DNA of 64,000 nucleotides from NCBI RefSeq assembly GCF_002865645.1, contig NW_020194667.1:2193762-2257761 (forward strand), given 5' to 3'. The stretch's first letter is position 1, and the number at the start of each line of letters is the position of its first letter. Shown here piece after piece: positions 22,440 to 36,272 of the stretch. The notes under the pieces were generated by a model. It was not told where the DNA came from. It made no database searches and saw only the letters and a list, made by a program, of their open reading frames with translations. A program made the position numbers and the translations under genes. The stretch comes from Hyaloscypha bicolor E (taxonomy: Eukaryota; Ascomycota; Leotiomycetes; Helotiales; Hyaloscyphaceae).

Positions 22440-25400
22440 ATATAACCTCTCGCCAAAGCTATTCCTATAGAGGAAGTCGACCAGATTAACCCTAATATGG
22501 GTAATAGTAAAGGCTTGTCTAATACTTTTAATAGGGCTCTTTAGGAGCCTCCGAGAGCTAGTAATAATAACGGAAATAATCCCGGCAATAATTAAGATAC
22601 CGAGATTAATACCCGAGTTACTGCCGCCTAAGCTATGAAATAGGGCTTATATACTAAAGTCAAAGCGCTCTAATAAAAGCAAGAATTAGTAGATATAATT
22701 AACTAGTATATCCTATAGTTAGAGTAATATAAGGATACCCTTAGGGATATCTTGCGGTTTACTATATCTTATAGAAACTCTATTTATAAGTCTATTCTCT
22801 CTTCCTTAGTAATTCCTACTAGGGAACTTCCTAAAATAGGATTAGAATCCATTTCCTTTCCTAATATAATAAGCTTTGAGAGTAATCTTAATACTATTTA
22901 TTAGGAGCTACTATATAATATCCTAAAGATATATTTGGACTAAAAGAAGCTTCTTAAGGTCCGGATACCTGACTTATATTATGGAAAGTTCCTTAAGAAA
23001 TAGAGAATATTTGTATTTTCCTGGGAAATAGTCTTTAGGATCTAGTTTTGAACTTATAATAGATACTTTTCTAGAATTAACTTTATTATAAGTGCCCTTA
23101 GGAATAAACCTTATAATACTTGGGAGGCTATAATAAAGTAAAGCCTACTATTATATAAGGTTTATTAGAAGTAATTTAAGGCCTACTTGGCTAATATACT
23201 TCAAGTACCTTAAACCTATTAATAAGATACCTTTAAGAAATTCCGAGATCTTTATTAGAAGAATAGTAAGATAGTTACCGAGTTATATACTCGGATAATT
23301 AGTCTTAAAGTTAATTAGGACTTATATCCTAAGAAGAACCAGGTCCGGACTCTTAATACTACTTTATCTAATTATAAGACTTATTAGATACTTATATCTA
23401 TTCTCTTAGGAAATAAGGCAATATCTATTTCCGAGTAGCTTAAGAAAGCTTAGAAAGCAGAATATACTACTTACCCCAAATTAAGGAAAGTAAAGGCGGG
23501 GAAATCTAGTAAGAGTAATTCTGCCCCTAAGAACTCTAATTTAGTAAATTCTAATTTATAAGGCTATTAAAAAAGGAAGAATAAGTTCCGAAAATTATAT
23601 AAGAAACCCTTAGATAGTACTTTGGCCCTTTTAAGGCCTTAATAAAGTACTAGTTCTACTTTAGATATAATTTATTAAACTTATAGATAGAAAGAATATT
23701 TCTTAGGAAATATAAAGTATTTTAAGTATACTAAATAAACTTGGCAGAACCCTAATAAGGCCAAAACTATAGAAAAGTCAAGGTATCTATAGAAGTAGGT
23801 TAATACTATTACTATAAAGAAGTACTCTAGAGAAGATCCTCCTAAGAAATAGGGAAAAGGGAAAGCTAAATCTTAAATATTAATAATTTTAGCTATAATA
23901 AAAAAGGCATATTACTTTATATAACTATTTAAGCAAGATTAATATAGCCAGAAATAGGTACCTCAGAAATATATAGTAGACTTAGTAATACTAGATTAGA
24001 CTATAACTTCCTTAATAATAATTAGGCTTAAAGCCGGGGCTTTATTACCTTAGCTAAGTATAACTAAGAGTTTATAACCTTTTATAAGAATAGATTTAAG
24101 GTCTATTAAGCCTATAATCTTAAGGTATTTATTATAGATAATTATAATAAGATATATTCTTTTAAGCTCCGGTTCTATAAGTATAAGAATATTGGCTTTT
24201 ATAGCCTTGTTTTTGGTATGGAATTTTATAAAGTAACTCTTATATAATATATAGATTATATTAAGAAATAATAGGTATATATACCTATATAGCCTAATAA
24301 TATTAAGATTCTAATACCGAAAGAATTTAATAAGGAGCTTAACTAGTACCCTAAGCTAGTGCCTCAAGTTTTATTCTTAACTAAAGGCAAATATAATTAT
24401 CCTAGATAATAGGCTTTATATATTTGTAATAATTACTAGATCTCTGCTTTATTATATAATTCTGGTAATACTAAATAGGAGTTTTTAATATAGTAAATTA
24501 ATATTCTCTAGAAAGAGGCCTTAGAAGTATTTATTTATTTCCGGGATAATAAATATAAAGACTTCTTAGAGGTTTTTAATCCTAATAAAGCTTCGGAACT
24601 TCCTAATCTTGGCGGTATTAAATACTTTATTAATATAAATAGTATGGTCTTATACGGGCCTTTATATAATCTATTAGAGATCTAACTAGAAGTATTATAT
24701 TTGTATTTATAGGATATGCTTTATAAATATTAGATAAGGCCTAGTAAAAGCCTAGTAAGAATACTTATTTTTTTTGTCTCTAAGAAAAATAGAGAACTAT
24801 ATTTTTATATTAATTATTATAAACTTAATTAAGTTATAATTAAGAATTAGTATTCGCTTTCTTTTATTAATAAGACCCTTAACTAGCTCCGAGAAGCCAA
24901 GATCTTTATAAAGCTAGATCTTAAAGATATATATTATTAGGTAAGAATTTATAAAGAATATAAGTAGAAAATAGCTTTTAGGACCTACTATAGCTATTTT
25001 AAATATCTTATAATATTTTTTGGGCTAGCTAATATACTAGCTATATTTCAAGTATATATTAATACTATATTTATAGGACTCCTGAATTATTTCGTAGTTA
25101 TTTATTTAGATAATATTCTTATTTATTTCCGAAATAAGAATAAATACTATAATTATATTTACTAAATACTTACTAGGCTATATAAAAATAACCTGTTTTA
25201 TAAATTTAGTAAATACGAGTTTAATATTAAGGAAGTCGAATTTTTGGGTTTTCTTATTAGAATAGAAGGTATTTATACGGATCCTAAACGAGTTTATAAT
25301 ATTATTAAATAGCTAGAACCAGAATTATTTTATAATATTTAAGTATTTCTTGGATTTACTAATTTCTATTATAGGTTTATTTACTATTACTTTCAGGTAA

Positions 25401-27780
25401 TTATAGGCTTAATAGATCTTTTAAAAGAAATAGAAAAGGGCCGGAAATCCGGTTTCTTTATATAGATAGATAAAGCGGCTAAAAGCTTTAAGACTTTAAA
25501 AAAAGCTTTTATTATAATACTTGTCCTAGTTTATTTTAATTCTTTTAAGAAGATTTATATTAAAACTAATATATTAAAATTTATAATTACTAGTACTATT
25601 TTATAATAAGTTAATTCTAGTAATAGCCTAAAAAAATACTAGTATCTAGTAGTATTCTAGTTCCGGAAACTCTCCGGAGCCAAATATAACTATAATACCT
25701 ATAATAGGGAGCTGCTTATAATTATTAAAGCCTTTAAATATTAGTACTATTATTTTAAAGGATCTAGGTTTATAATTAAGGTTATTATAGACTATAATAA
25801 TCTTTAATACTTTATAGAAATAAAGTATCTAGAGAGCTATTAAGTATATTAGGTAATATATCTTATAATATATAATTTTAATATTATTTATTATAAAGGC
25901 GCCTTAAACCTAGTAAATGAACCTAGTAGAAAACCTAATTATAAAGAAAGTTCTATTAATATAACTTGGCTTCTAATCTTTTAGAATAAGTTAAAAGAAG
26001 CTTTTATAGTTATGATTTAGAGGTTCTTATAGATATCTAAAGAGTTCTCTCTTTAGAATAGGCATTATTTAATACTTGCTATATTTATAGTAATTAAGAA
26101 AAAATATTTATTATAAGACAAGTAAATAGATTATCTTATAAATCCCTTAACTATAAAATTAGTTAAGAAGCAAGATATAGGGAAATGCCTTAAAGGCTCT
26201 ATTATTATAGCTAAGGTAATAAGAATATCTATAACCATATTACTTAATAAAACTAAAGATTTCTCGGTTTCTCGAGTTTTTGAATTAGATAGTTATAAAT
26301 ACCTAATTCCCTATATATAAATATATATAGCTACTAAAAGAGCCATAATACTAGCTTTTTTATCTAAATTCCTTCTGGATATTATTTAGGTAACTTAGAG
26401 AAATAATTCTTAATATTAGAATATTATAAAATAGAGGCTTAGTAAGAAAGATACTAAGAGAAAAGAAATCTAGAAAAATAATTTAGGCCTACTTAGATAT
26501 TATTCAAGAATTATTATATCTAATAATCCCGCTTTATATTAAGAAATTATAAAGCTTTATTATAATAACCTAATAGCTAGATACTATAAAGTAAAGAAAA
26601 CTCTTAAGCTTCTTAGAAAATCCTAGTATTAGGAAAATATAAAAGAAGATATTTATAATTATTATTAAGAATATAATATCTACTAGAGAGTTAAGGCAAA
26701 GAGGCATTTACTATATAGTTTGCTTAGTAGTTTACTATAGCCTAAGAGACCCTGAAATAAGATCTCTATAGATTTTATTATAGGTTTACTATTATATAAG
26801 AATCCGGTAAAAGATCCCGATTTTAATATAATTCTTATAATTATTAACTAGTACTCTAAAATAGCAAGATATATTATATACTATAAGACTATTAACTTTC
26901 CGGAGCTTACTAAGATTATATAGGAATATGTTTTCTCGATTTTTGGCTTTTCTAATAAAATTATTTCTGACTAAGAAATAGTATTTACTAGCTAGTTCTA
27001 GTCTGCTTTTTACTTTTATTTAATATATAAATAGTATTTGAGTATAGCTTACTATTCTTAGATAAATAATTAGATAAAAAGGCAAAACTAGGCCCTAGAA
27101 TATTACCTAAGATATTATTATAATACCTAAAAAAATAACTAGTTTAAGAAGTTATCTTTTACGGAATTTATATATAATAACTTAAAATATTAGGTTTTAT
27201 AAGATATATCTTTTTATATATATTACGAATATTACCCTTAATTTCTATAGAATCCTAAGAACAGGATTATAGGAAAGGTACTAGCTATATATAAAAAGCT
27301 AGAAATCCTTAAAGTAAAGTAAAGAAAGCTTAAGGATTTATGGTATTATATATAAAATAATCGGGAAACCTACTATAATAGGTACTAGTTAGCTAAATAC
27401 TATTCTAAAGAAGCTTAAGTAATATTATTAACGAGAAATATTAAACTTAAGGCAGGAAAGCTTAAGCTAAAATTTATAGGTCTATTTAGGATCCTTAAAT
27501 ATATTAGTAATTTAGTATATAAGTTAGAATTACTAAGTATATATAATTATTTATATCTAACTTTCTATATTTTTTTCCTTAAAAAGTATATAGTAAAAAA
27601 GAATTAGGAGCTATACCTATATTTCTCTAGAAAACTTCCGGAATTAGTAAATAATAATAAAAAATAAGAATAGGAAGTAAAAGCTATTATTAATTACTAA
27701 TAAGATAATAAAAGCAAGAAGTAATAGTATTTAATTAAATAAAAAGCCTAGCCTAAAGATTATAATATCTAGTTATTTAC
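22440..27780 (+). pseudogene. E1 gag-pol (protease-RT-RNase H-integrase-chromodomain)
   Basis: Degenerate + strand polyprotein. RT: KLDLKD at 24911-24928, then YY-stop-V where family members have YHQ, AFRTYYSYFKYL, FFGLANI, and YLDN at 25103-25114 (catalytic YLDD with the second Asp changed to Asn). Integrase: ISIDFIIG near 26761, and IISD-stop-EIVFTS near 26960. Chromodomain: EVKAIINY..QYLIK-stop-K..PKDYNI at about 27669-27775. Stops coincide with Gln and Trp positions, as RIP predicts. Gag (before about 24000) is too degraded to delimit. Confidence 0.82.
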
Positions 27781-28432
27781 TTTTTCTAATCTTGAAAATT
27801 CTAAGAAACTTCTAAAATTATATAACTAAAACCATAGCTTAGAATCCGAAACTATCTTTTAATAATCTTTTAAGATTAAAAAGAATTCTGGATTACTAAG
27901 AAAAAGACTATTTAAAAGAAAGAAAGGATCTAGATAGCTAAGAAAAGGCCCAGAATAATAATAGAGATACTTTTTTCCTAGGTTTTTTATTTATAAAGGT
28001 TTTCTAGGGTTTTATTAAGACTTATAAGAATTATGTTTAAATTATTAGAAAAAGGATTTAGGATTAAGAAAGGTTTATTATAGATAGACTAGCTATAAGT
28101 ATCTTAAATAAATAAACTCTAATTCTTATAAATTCCTAATTCCTAAAGCAAGAATACTAAATACCGGCCCTATTTAGGACTTAGTAAAGAATTAGCTAAT
28201 ACTTTCCGAAATCCGCTTATTTCTTAACGGGATATAGTTATATTATAATAATATTAGTATTAAGGATATTAAGAGAAGTAAGTAAGGAACTTATAATTAC
28301 TATATATATCTTATAAAAGGCCCGAACTTCTAAAGTCAGGTCCCAAATAGCTATAAGTATTATATTATTAGTATTTAAAGTACTAGTAGTAGACTACTTA
28401 GTAATCTTAGTAGTAAGCTTAGTAATAAGATT

Positions 28433-29172
28433 AATACCTTAAAGGTAGATATTATAGTATTTCTTTAAAGAATTAGTAAATATTTAAGTATATTAGAAAA
28501 AACTTATCTTTGGAATACTAATCTAAATAGTATTATTATTTGCCTTATTAAGACGGGAAGAAGAATTCCGAAGCTTATTAGTATTCTTCTAGTTTTTAAA
28601 AACCTAATTAATAGTATTATTCTTATTAGTATAATACTATTTAGGATATACTTTAAGAAATTTCTTAAAGATTATAATAATATTTTCCCAGAACTAGTAA
28701 GCCTCTAATAAATAGTAAGGAATCTGAAATCGTATTAGCTTTAATAAATATTAAAGCTAAAGAACTTACTAATATATAAGACTCAGAACTCTTATTATAA
28801 TAATTATAATTCTTTTTACTAGGTATTATAATATATAAGATAAAGGAATTAATAAGTAAATACTTGAAATATTTCAAGTATTTACTAGTAATAGGAAAGG
28901 AGGCTACGAGGTTATTTTTATACTTATTATTATAGGAATAAATAATAAAGCTAGAAGAAGATATTATAAAATTAATTAAAAATAATTAAAGAAGACTTAG
29001 AGAAGAATAGAAAAAGAGGCTAGAAAATAATAATAGAAAAAGTTATATATATAGTTATTAGAAAGAAAGAGAGTATATAGTAATATAAAGAGGTCCTTTT
29101 ATAGAGATAGAGAACTACCTGGATTAACTACTAGTTTTCGTACTAGTCCTAATTAGAAACTAGTATAACCGA
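28433..29172 (+). pseudogene. E1 downstream reading frame of unknown function
   Basis: A single + strand frame of about 245 codons lies between the chromodomain and the 3' LTR and is interrupted mostly by TAA/TAG, with one TGA. Readable parts include LSILEKTYLWNTNL and KTGRRIPKLIS, followed later by a charged KEDLEKNRKRG segment. No domain recognised. Similarly placed frames occur in E2 and E3. Confidence 0.4.
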
Positions 29173-29608
29173 TTAATATATGCTTTCAGGAGCCCGTAAA
29201 TAATCTCTAGGACCTCAGAAATATTTATATAGGTTTCTTATATAAATATTTATTAAATACTTTCTATATAGCTATTTAGATTATTCTAATACGAGATCTA
29301 ATAAGTAGTATTAATTTTATAGGGTAGTGCCTTAGTACTTTAGATTAAGCTAATTAGAATACTCAGATCCCAAATAAAATTACAATTACTAGCTAGTTCT
29401 TATATCTGGGATATAATTATCTTTTCTTCTTGCTTACTTAGCCCTAATCTAATTAGATGATTTTTATATCTATTATCTAGATTATATTAGTAAAACTACC
29501 TCCCAAGATATTAGAAGTTTATATTAATTAAATAAATAATTAATTAAATATTTACTAGGATAGATTAATAGATCTTGGGAATAAGATCCTAGGAAGGGGA
29601 TATAGTTA

Positions 29609-29904
29609 TGATATATATAGGGTTATACGTGACTTAAAGGCATGTAATGAACCTCGGATATTACGGGTATTAATTAGGGAGTTCGGTAGCCCTTTAATAT
29701 CCCAATTAACTACTATTTATATTATATGTATTAGGCTTATAAATTACTAATTATATATATGCTATTAGGGCCTCCTATTTAAAGGGGGCTTCCCTAAACC
29801 TTATAGGAGGAATAGAGATTAGTTCTATACTAAATTTAATACTATAGTTTTATAATATACTAATTTATTCTATTGTCTTATTACTTACTAATAAATACCT
29901 TATA
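29609..29904 (+). repeat. E1 3' LTR
   Basis: Partner of 22077-22374; 296 bp, followed by TTATT. Confidence 0.88.
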
Positions 29905-30044
29905 TTATTTAAATAGTAATTTGCTTTTTTTTTAAAAATAAAAAAAGTAAATAAATATATAATAAATATAACTTCGAGAGCTATATAAAATTAAGTAAAT
30001 ATATAATATTAAAAGTAATTAGTAATAGAAGTAAAAGTTTAAAA

Positions 30045-30211
30045 GAAAGAATTAAAGAAAGAATTAAAGAAAGAATTAAAGAAAGAATTAAAGAAAGAAT
30101 TAAAGAAAGAATTAAAGAAAGAATTAAAGAAAGAATTAAAGAAAGAATTAAAGAAAGAATTAAAGAAAGAATTAAAGAAAGAATTAAAGAAAGAATTAAA
30201 GAAAGAATTAA
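30045..30211 (+). repeat. 12-bp tandem repeat, about 14 copies
   Basis: Near-perfect array of GAATTAAAGAAA with decay only at the last copies. Lies just outside the E1 3' LTR. Confidence 0.92.
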
Positions 30212-30364
30212 AAAAAGAAATAAAAAAGTAAGAAATTAAATAAGTAAATATTATATTATATATTAAGTAGTTTTTAATAGAATTAATATATTATTAGATT
30301 ATTTTAGGCTTAGAATTATTTTCTAATAAATTATTAGAATATTAAACAAGTTATAAAATTATAG

Positions 30365-30465
30365 TTTTATATATTAAATAATATAATATATATTACCTTA
30401 CTTTTCTTTTTGTTTTTAGAAACTAATTAATTTTTAATTTTTAATTTCACGTCTCACTTATATAT
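30365..30465 (+). repeat. RIP-mutated fragment related to the 62.5-kb TIR element
   Basis: TTTTTAGAAACTAATT followed by TAATTTCACGTCTCACT resembles, after C to T changes, the reverse complement of about 62820-62890 (CTTAGAAACAAACC..TAATTTCACGTCTCACT). A degraded copy of that element is likely. Confidence 0.55.
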
Positions 30466-30949
30466 TATAATTTATTTTATATTTTATATTATTTACTAAT
30501 TCTAGTATTTTATTTATATTCTTTTTTATTCTTATAAATCTTATTATAATATTCTTTTTTTAATTACTTTTATTAAATATTTGTTTTTTACTAATATAAT
30601 TATTAGTTTAAAAGTACAAGTTATTTTAATTTAAAATACTAAAATATTTAGTTTTAATAAATAAAGTTTTATATTTAATTAATATGAATAATATATAATA
30701 AATTCTTTTTCTCTTTTATTTTACTTTATTTATCTTAAACTTTATATAAATGTAATTTCTTAAATACTTCTTTTTCTCTTTTTCTAATACTTTAATTATT
30801 CTCTTTATTATTTAATTATTAATAATAGTTAGATTTTATATAAGGGAAGCTTATAAGAATTATTTTATAATTCTAGTTTATAATAATATTAAATTCAAAT
30901 ATTAATATATAAAGAGGTTTCTAAAGAGCTCTAAATATCGAATTATTAG

Positions 30950-31450
30950 ATGGTTCAATCTCGCTTTATTAAAGAAGGCTTAGCAACCTTTAGAGTTGCT
31001 AAAAACGGTGTATAACTACTATTAAAGTCAGTTACAAATTTTTTTTCTGCAGGTTCTGTTTTAGTATTTGGATGTGAGCAGCTGCTGCTTTAACCCAAGC
31101 CGAGGGTAAGCATTCCTGAACATGCCTGAGCACGACCTGAGCTCGGCTTGAGCACACGGCAGAGTCAGCCTGAGTATACACCGAGAGCCCATTTTAGCTC
31201 CTAAAGGGGCTCGTTCTGGCTCCCTTGATGCTCGGTTATACCTTTCCCGTTTTATCTCTAAGCACAGATCCTATTTTGGCTCCCTCTACTGAGGCCCACA
31301 GCTAGCTAGCGGACAAATCCGAGAAGCGAAAAGTGATTTTCTGATTTTCGCACTGGCTACCGAGGCCTCTAACCCCTATACTACCAAAACCCTGATTTTT
31401 CATAACATTTCGCATTTGCGCATTATACATTGCGTATTCGCACATTGCAC
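30950..31450. other. GC-normal island within the RIP block
   Basis: About 500 bp rich in CpA and TpG (for example CCTGAGCACGACCTGAGC), unlike everything around it. It contains short reiterated CCTGAGCAC-like motifs and a copy of the dispersed repeat (31286-31351). No gene recognised. Confidence 0.65.
31286..31351 (-). repeat. Dispersed repeat copy, inverted relative to 61152-61223
   Basis: CTACTGAGGCC..GCTAGCGGACAAATCCGAG..AAGCGAAAAGTGATTTTCTG..TTTTCGC matches the reverse complement of 61152-61223 almost exactly through the central 40 bp. TA lies immediately outside CTGAGGCC in both. Confidence 0.85.
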
Positions 31451-34400
31451 TTAGCTTTTGAGATTTTTAAATAAAATAATTACGTAAATTCCTATTAATC
31501 TATTTAATTCTTTATTCAATTCCTAATAGATTTATAAAGGCTATTTTTAAAATTCTTATATAGGTAATTAAATTTAATATTTTCTTAAATAAAGGCAAAG
31601 AAAAGTCGAGGCCGTACGAGCCTTTAGTATACGAGCCTTCGGAGTATATAAGCTATTACGGCCGTTTTGCGGCCGCTTTACGGCCGCTTCGCTTAAATCT
31701 TACTAGGGTCTTCCCAAAATCTTTCTCTTATATATTAAGCTTATTAAAACTCTTATTACTCTTATAATTATATAAATTATAATTAATATATATATAAGAG
31801 TTTAAATAACTTTAAAAGATTAAGAATTAAAAAAGTTATACTTAAAGATCTCTAGAACTTAGGAAATAGCCTCAAATTTCTAAGTAAGAAAATAATATTA
31901 AAGGAAGAACTTCAAAATTTTATAAATAAAAAAATTCTGATTAGAAGAATTCTAATTAATCTAAATTAAAGAGAATAGTTAGAAAAGTATATAAGCTATT
32001 TGCAAGCTTATAAATATCTTATACTATAAGTAATTTATTATATAAGGAATAAAAAGTAAGGAAAAAATCAAGTATAATATATATAATATTATTTGTAATA
32101 TTATTTCGTGGTTTTGGTAGAAGTATTACTATTGGCCTCGGTACTAGTACCCCGCAACTCCCCCCTTTCCTCTCCTCCCCAAGGCAGAATTCCTAATTAG
32201 GGGTATAGTACCCATATATAACTTTTGGCTTGGATAATATAATAATAGTAAGGCTACTTACTTATCTAATTAATAAAGTAAGAGCCCATACTACTATATG
32301 AAATTATACTAAAATTAGATCAAGTAATATAATATAAAATTAAGTATTTATTACAAATTATTATAGTTAGGTAACTATAGGCTATAAGCCCTTCTAGAAT
32401 AATACTATTAATAGGGTCTAATAACTTCCTTAATATTCCCGAGATTAGAAATAAGAAAATTAAACTATTAAAATAACTAAGAAGCCGGCTAATTACTTTT
32501 TTTTAGTAATTAATTAATAAAATTATATAGGGGTAATATTACTTAAGTAATTTAGTACTTATATTACTAAAAAGTTATTATAATAATAAAGTATATCCTA
32601 AACTTAATTTCTATTAAATAACTTAGTAATTTTATTAAAATAATATTATAACTTTTAATAAATTTATTATTATATTATAAAGCTATTACTAAATAAATTT
32701 ATATAAATATTAATTAAAAAGAAATTATAAATAAATTAAAAGATTTATATAAAATCTTAGTTAATTTATATATAATTTAATAATAATTATAAGAATAAAA
32801 TATTTAAATATATATTTAAATAGTAAATATATTTTTCTTTTATATATAAATTATAATTTTATATTATTTGAAAAATATAAATAAAGAAATACTTAAGAAT
32901 CTTAAGAATTATAGCTATATAACTTTAATTACTAGAGCTATTTATATATATAAAAAGCTTAGTTTTATTTATTATATAACTATAATAAATAAATAAGTAG
33001 TAAATAAGTAATTATTTATAATACTATAGAATAAGCTAAATAATAGGCGAGTTATAAATTATAAATAATAGTATTTATATATATATATATATTTCTATTA
33101 ATAAAGTTTACTAATAATTTAGTTAGTCTTTTTATATTTTATTATTTTGCTCTAGTTTAAAAAATTAGAGCCTTATTTATTAATATATTTTATTATTTAT
33201 AGAGAGAACTTATATATAATATTATAATTTCTAGATTTTAAGATAATTATATTATAAATATAATAGATATAATCTAAAAAAAATATATATATTATATCTG
33301 GGCCAAACTAGATTTAATTAATTAATAAATATAATAAGCTATTATTATTTGAAATTAAAATATATATTTATATTAATATTTATTTATATAATATTTTTAA
33401 ATATATATTAGGATTTCTAATTAAATTATCTATTTAGTTATATAATAGTATTTTTAGATTTATACTTAAATAGGCTACTATTCTTACTTTTTTAGGGCTA
33501 ATTAAGGCTCTAAACTTTTTCTTATTACTAAAGTATATTTTATATTCTTATAAATAGCCGATTTATTAGTTATATATATAGAGAATTATTTTATTTCTAG
33601 AAAAAATATCGAGAATTAGTAGATTAAATTCTAGTAATAAGAGCTTTAGAAAAGCTAGCTATACTAGTAATATATAAATAATTCTATTTCTTTATATTTA
33701 CTTTTTATTCTTTTTATTATTAGAAGAAAGTATTAAATACTAATAATTATACTATTTTTTATTAAGGCTATTAGATCTAATATTATAGTATTAAATTATA
33801 TAACTAATTCTAATTAGTATATATAGAACTACTTTTAGGAACTGGCCTATACTAAAAGTTATAATTATTAATATTTATAGAACTAAATTACTTTACTAGT
33901 ATTTTATATATAATAGATCTAAAATAAGATATATAAATTTATAGACTTATAAAATATTTATAAAATTAGAAAAAACAGATCTAGGCCTAATATAGTAGCT
34001 AGTAAGCTATTTAGACTATATATAAGGCCTCTAAGCAAAATATAATACTAGAGTTATTTTATAAATATAGAATTTTATAATATAATTCTTAATAATTATT
34101 TAGTTTAAAATAAGTAATATAACCTTATATTACTTTATATAAATAGTTTATATATATACTAATATAGATATTAATGAGTTTTTATTAAAAGAAATACTAG
34201 AGTAATATTATTAGAAGCTTATATTTTATAATATAAATATAGCTAATATTTATATAAGAAATAATAATAAAAATAATAACTAATTATATATTTAAACTTA
34301 TTATTAGCTCTAATATATAATCCGGATATATATAGCTTTAGGGCAGCTATTAATATTAGAAGAGTTCGAGAAGTCAATTAGTAAATATAATACTATTATT

Positions 34401-35767
34401 ATATAAAATAGAATTCTCAAATAAATTATTTTAATAAATATAAAATATATAAATAATATATAAATTAGAAAAATACTTATATAATTTCTAATAATTTAGA
34501 ACTTTATCTAGAAATAGCCTTTTCTTAGTAATATTTCTAATAATATAAAATAATTAAATAAAATAATTATAAAATAATTAGATATATTAAAATAAATATT
34601 AAAATAAATATATTATTTTTGAAATTCTCTTTTTACTTTTTAAAAGTAATATTAATAAAATTATTAAGTTTATTTATTATATAAATATTTTATATTCTTA
34701 AATTCTTATTTTTTAAAATAGTATTACTATTTCTTAAAACCTATTCTAATAATATATATTCTATAACTAAATACTAATATAATAATATCTAATATTATAA
34801 GTTTTATTAATTTACTAATAATAAATATAATATAAAAGCTACTATTTTATTTATCTAGAATAATAATATTAGTAAACTTAAACTTTATAGTTCTAGAATT
34901 TCATTTATATCTGCTTTTTTCTTTATATCTAGAATATTTCAGATTTCTAGCTCTTTTTAGTATTTTTATTTTATATCTTTTTATTTATTTTTATTTTATA
35001 TTTATTATATCTATTTCTCTAATTATTATTATTATATAATTACTAGATACTATTTCTATTTTATTTTAGGCTTTTCCTATTTTAATAGCTCTATAACTAT
35101 TTTCTTTTATATTTTCTTTTATTATAAACTATATTATTTAATTTAACTATTTTTCTAATAGTACTTATATTATTATATAAGTTTAATAGGCTATAAATAT
35201 AAGAGTTATTTAGGCTATTATTTAGGCTATAGCTTTTTATATTAGTAATAGGCTATCTAATGTTCTTTAAGGTTTTATAAATTAAAATATAACTAGATTT
35301 AGTTTTATAGAATTATAAACTATAGTTTTATAGCTAGTTCTTTATAAGTAAGTATTTAATAATATAAAGAATTAGAAAGCTAAATAAAAAACTATCTAAC
35401 TTTCTAAAGAAATTAGTAATAAGTTTTCTTCTATTTCTTTTACTAGATTCTTTATATAAATTCTAATAAATATTTTTTAATAAATAGCTTTTAATTTAAA
35501 ATAAATAATTAAGTCTTTTCTATTCTTTTTAATATAGTTTCTTAGTAATTATTTTCTTATTTTTTTATATTAGTAAATCTATTTACTATTATTAATTTAT
35601 TAATAATATAAATAAACTAGTATTTTATATTAGTCCTAATAATAAAAGAGTTCAGGAATTTATAGTTTTATTAGATTCTATTTAAATTATCTTTAATCTT
35701 TTCTATTATAATATATATCTGGGCCCTAAAAATATCTAAATAATTTTCCTTATTTTATACTAGAATA

Positions 35768-35893
35768 AGACTTTATATAAAGATATCTATTTTAAGATTA
35801 TTTAGAAAGAGCTAGAAAATATTTAGAAAAAGACTTTATATAAAAATCTTTATTTTAAAATTATTTATAAAAAGCTAGAAAATACCCAGAAAA
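35768..35893 (+). repeat. 63-bp tandem duplication
   Basis: Two adjacent degenerate copies beginning AGACTTTATATAAA and ending AGAAAA, with a period of 63 bp. Confidence 0.7.
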
Positions 35894-36199
35894 TATAGTA
35901 ATTTAAAAAAATTAAATAATAAATTAATGAGATTTAAAGAATTCAGAAAAGTATTATTTACTAGTATAAATATAAGATTTTGAAAGTAAAGAGGAATTTA
36001 ATAAACTAGTAAATAAATAAAGATATATATATAATTCTTTTCTTTAATTCTGGCTTTTATTCTTTATTTCTTTATAAACTCTTTTTTGTTTTTAGGTTTA
36101 ATTAACTTATATATATTAGAATTTTTCTTTATTTACTAATTTCTAGAAGCTATAAAATAATACGGAAAGTACTATAGAAAGTATTACTAAAGCTAATTC

Positions 36200-36272
36200 T
36201 AATAATAGTAATAATAATAATAGTAATAATAATAATAGTAATAATAATAATAGTAATAATAATAATAATAAT
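36200..36272 (+). repeat. (AAT)n/(AGTAAT)n microsatellite
   Basis: Runs of AATAATAGTAAT and AATAAT over about 70 bp. Confidence 0.9.

Larger units (their letters stand above)
22077..29904 (+). mobile_element. E1: full-length Ty3/gypsy chromovirus-type LTR retrotransposon, RIP-inactivated
   Basis: Direct LTRs at 22077-22374 and 29609-29904 bracket gag-pol remnants in the order gag, RT, RNase H, integrase, chromodomain. That order, with integrase after RT, makes it Ty3/gypsy. The flanking five bases are CTATT on the left and TTATT on the right, a likely target duplication with one C/T change. All reading frames are broken by RIP-type stops, so the element is dead. Confidence 0.88.

Noticed and set aside
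28665..28877. Minus-strand 70-codon open frame
   Set aside because: Lies antisense to the E1 downstream frame and is an AT-rich chance frame.
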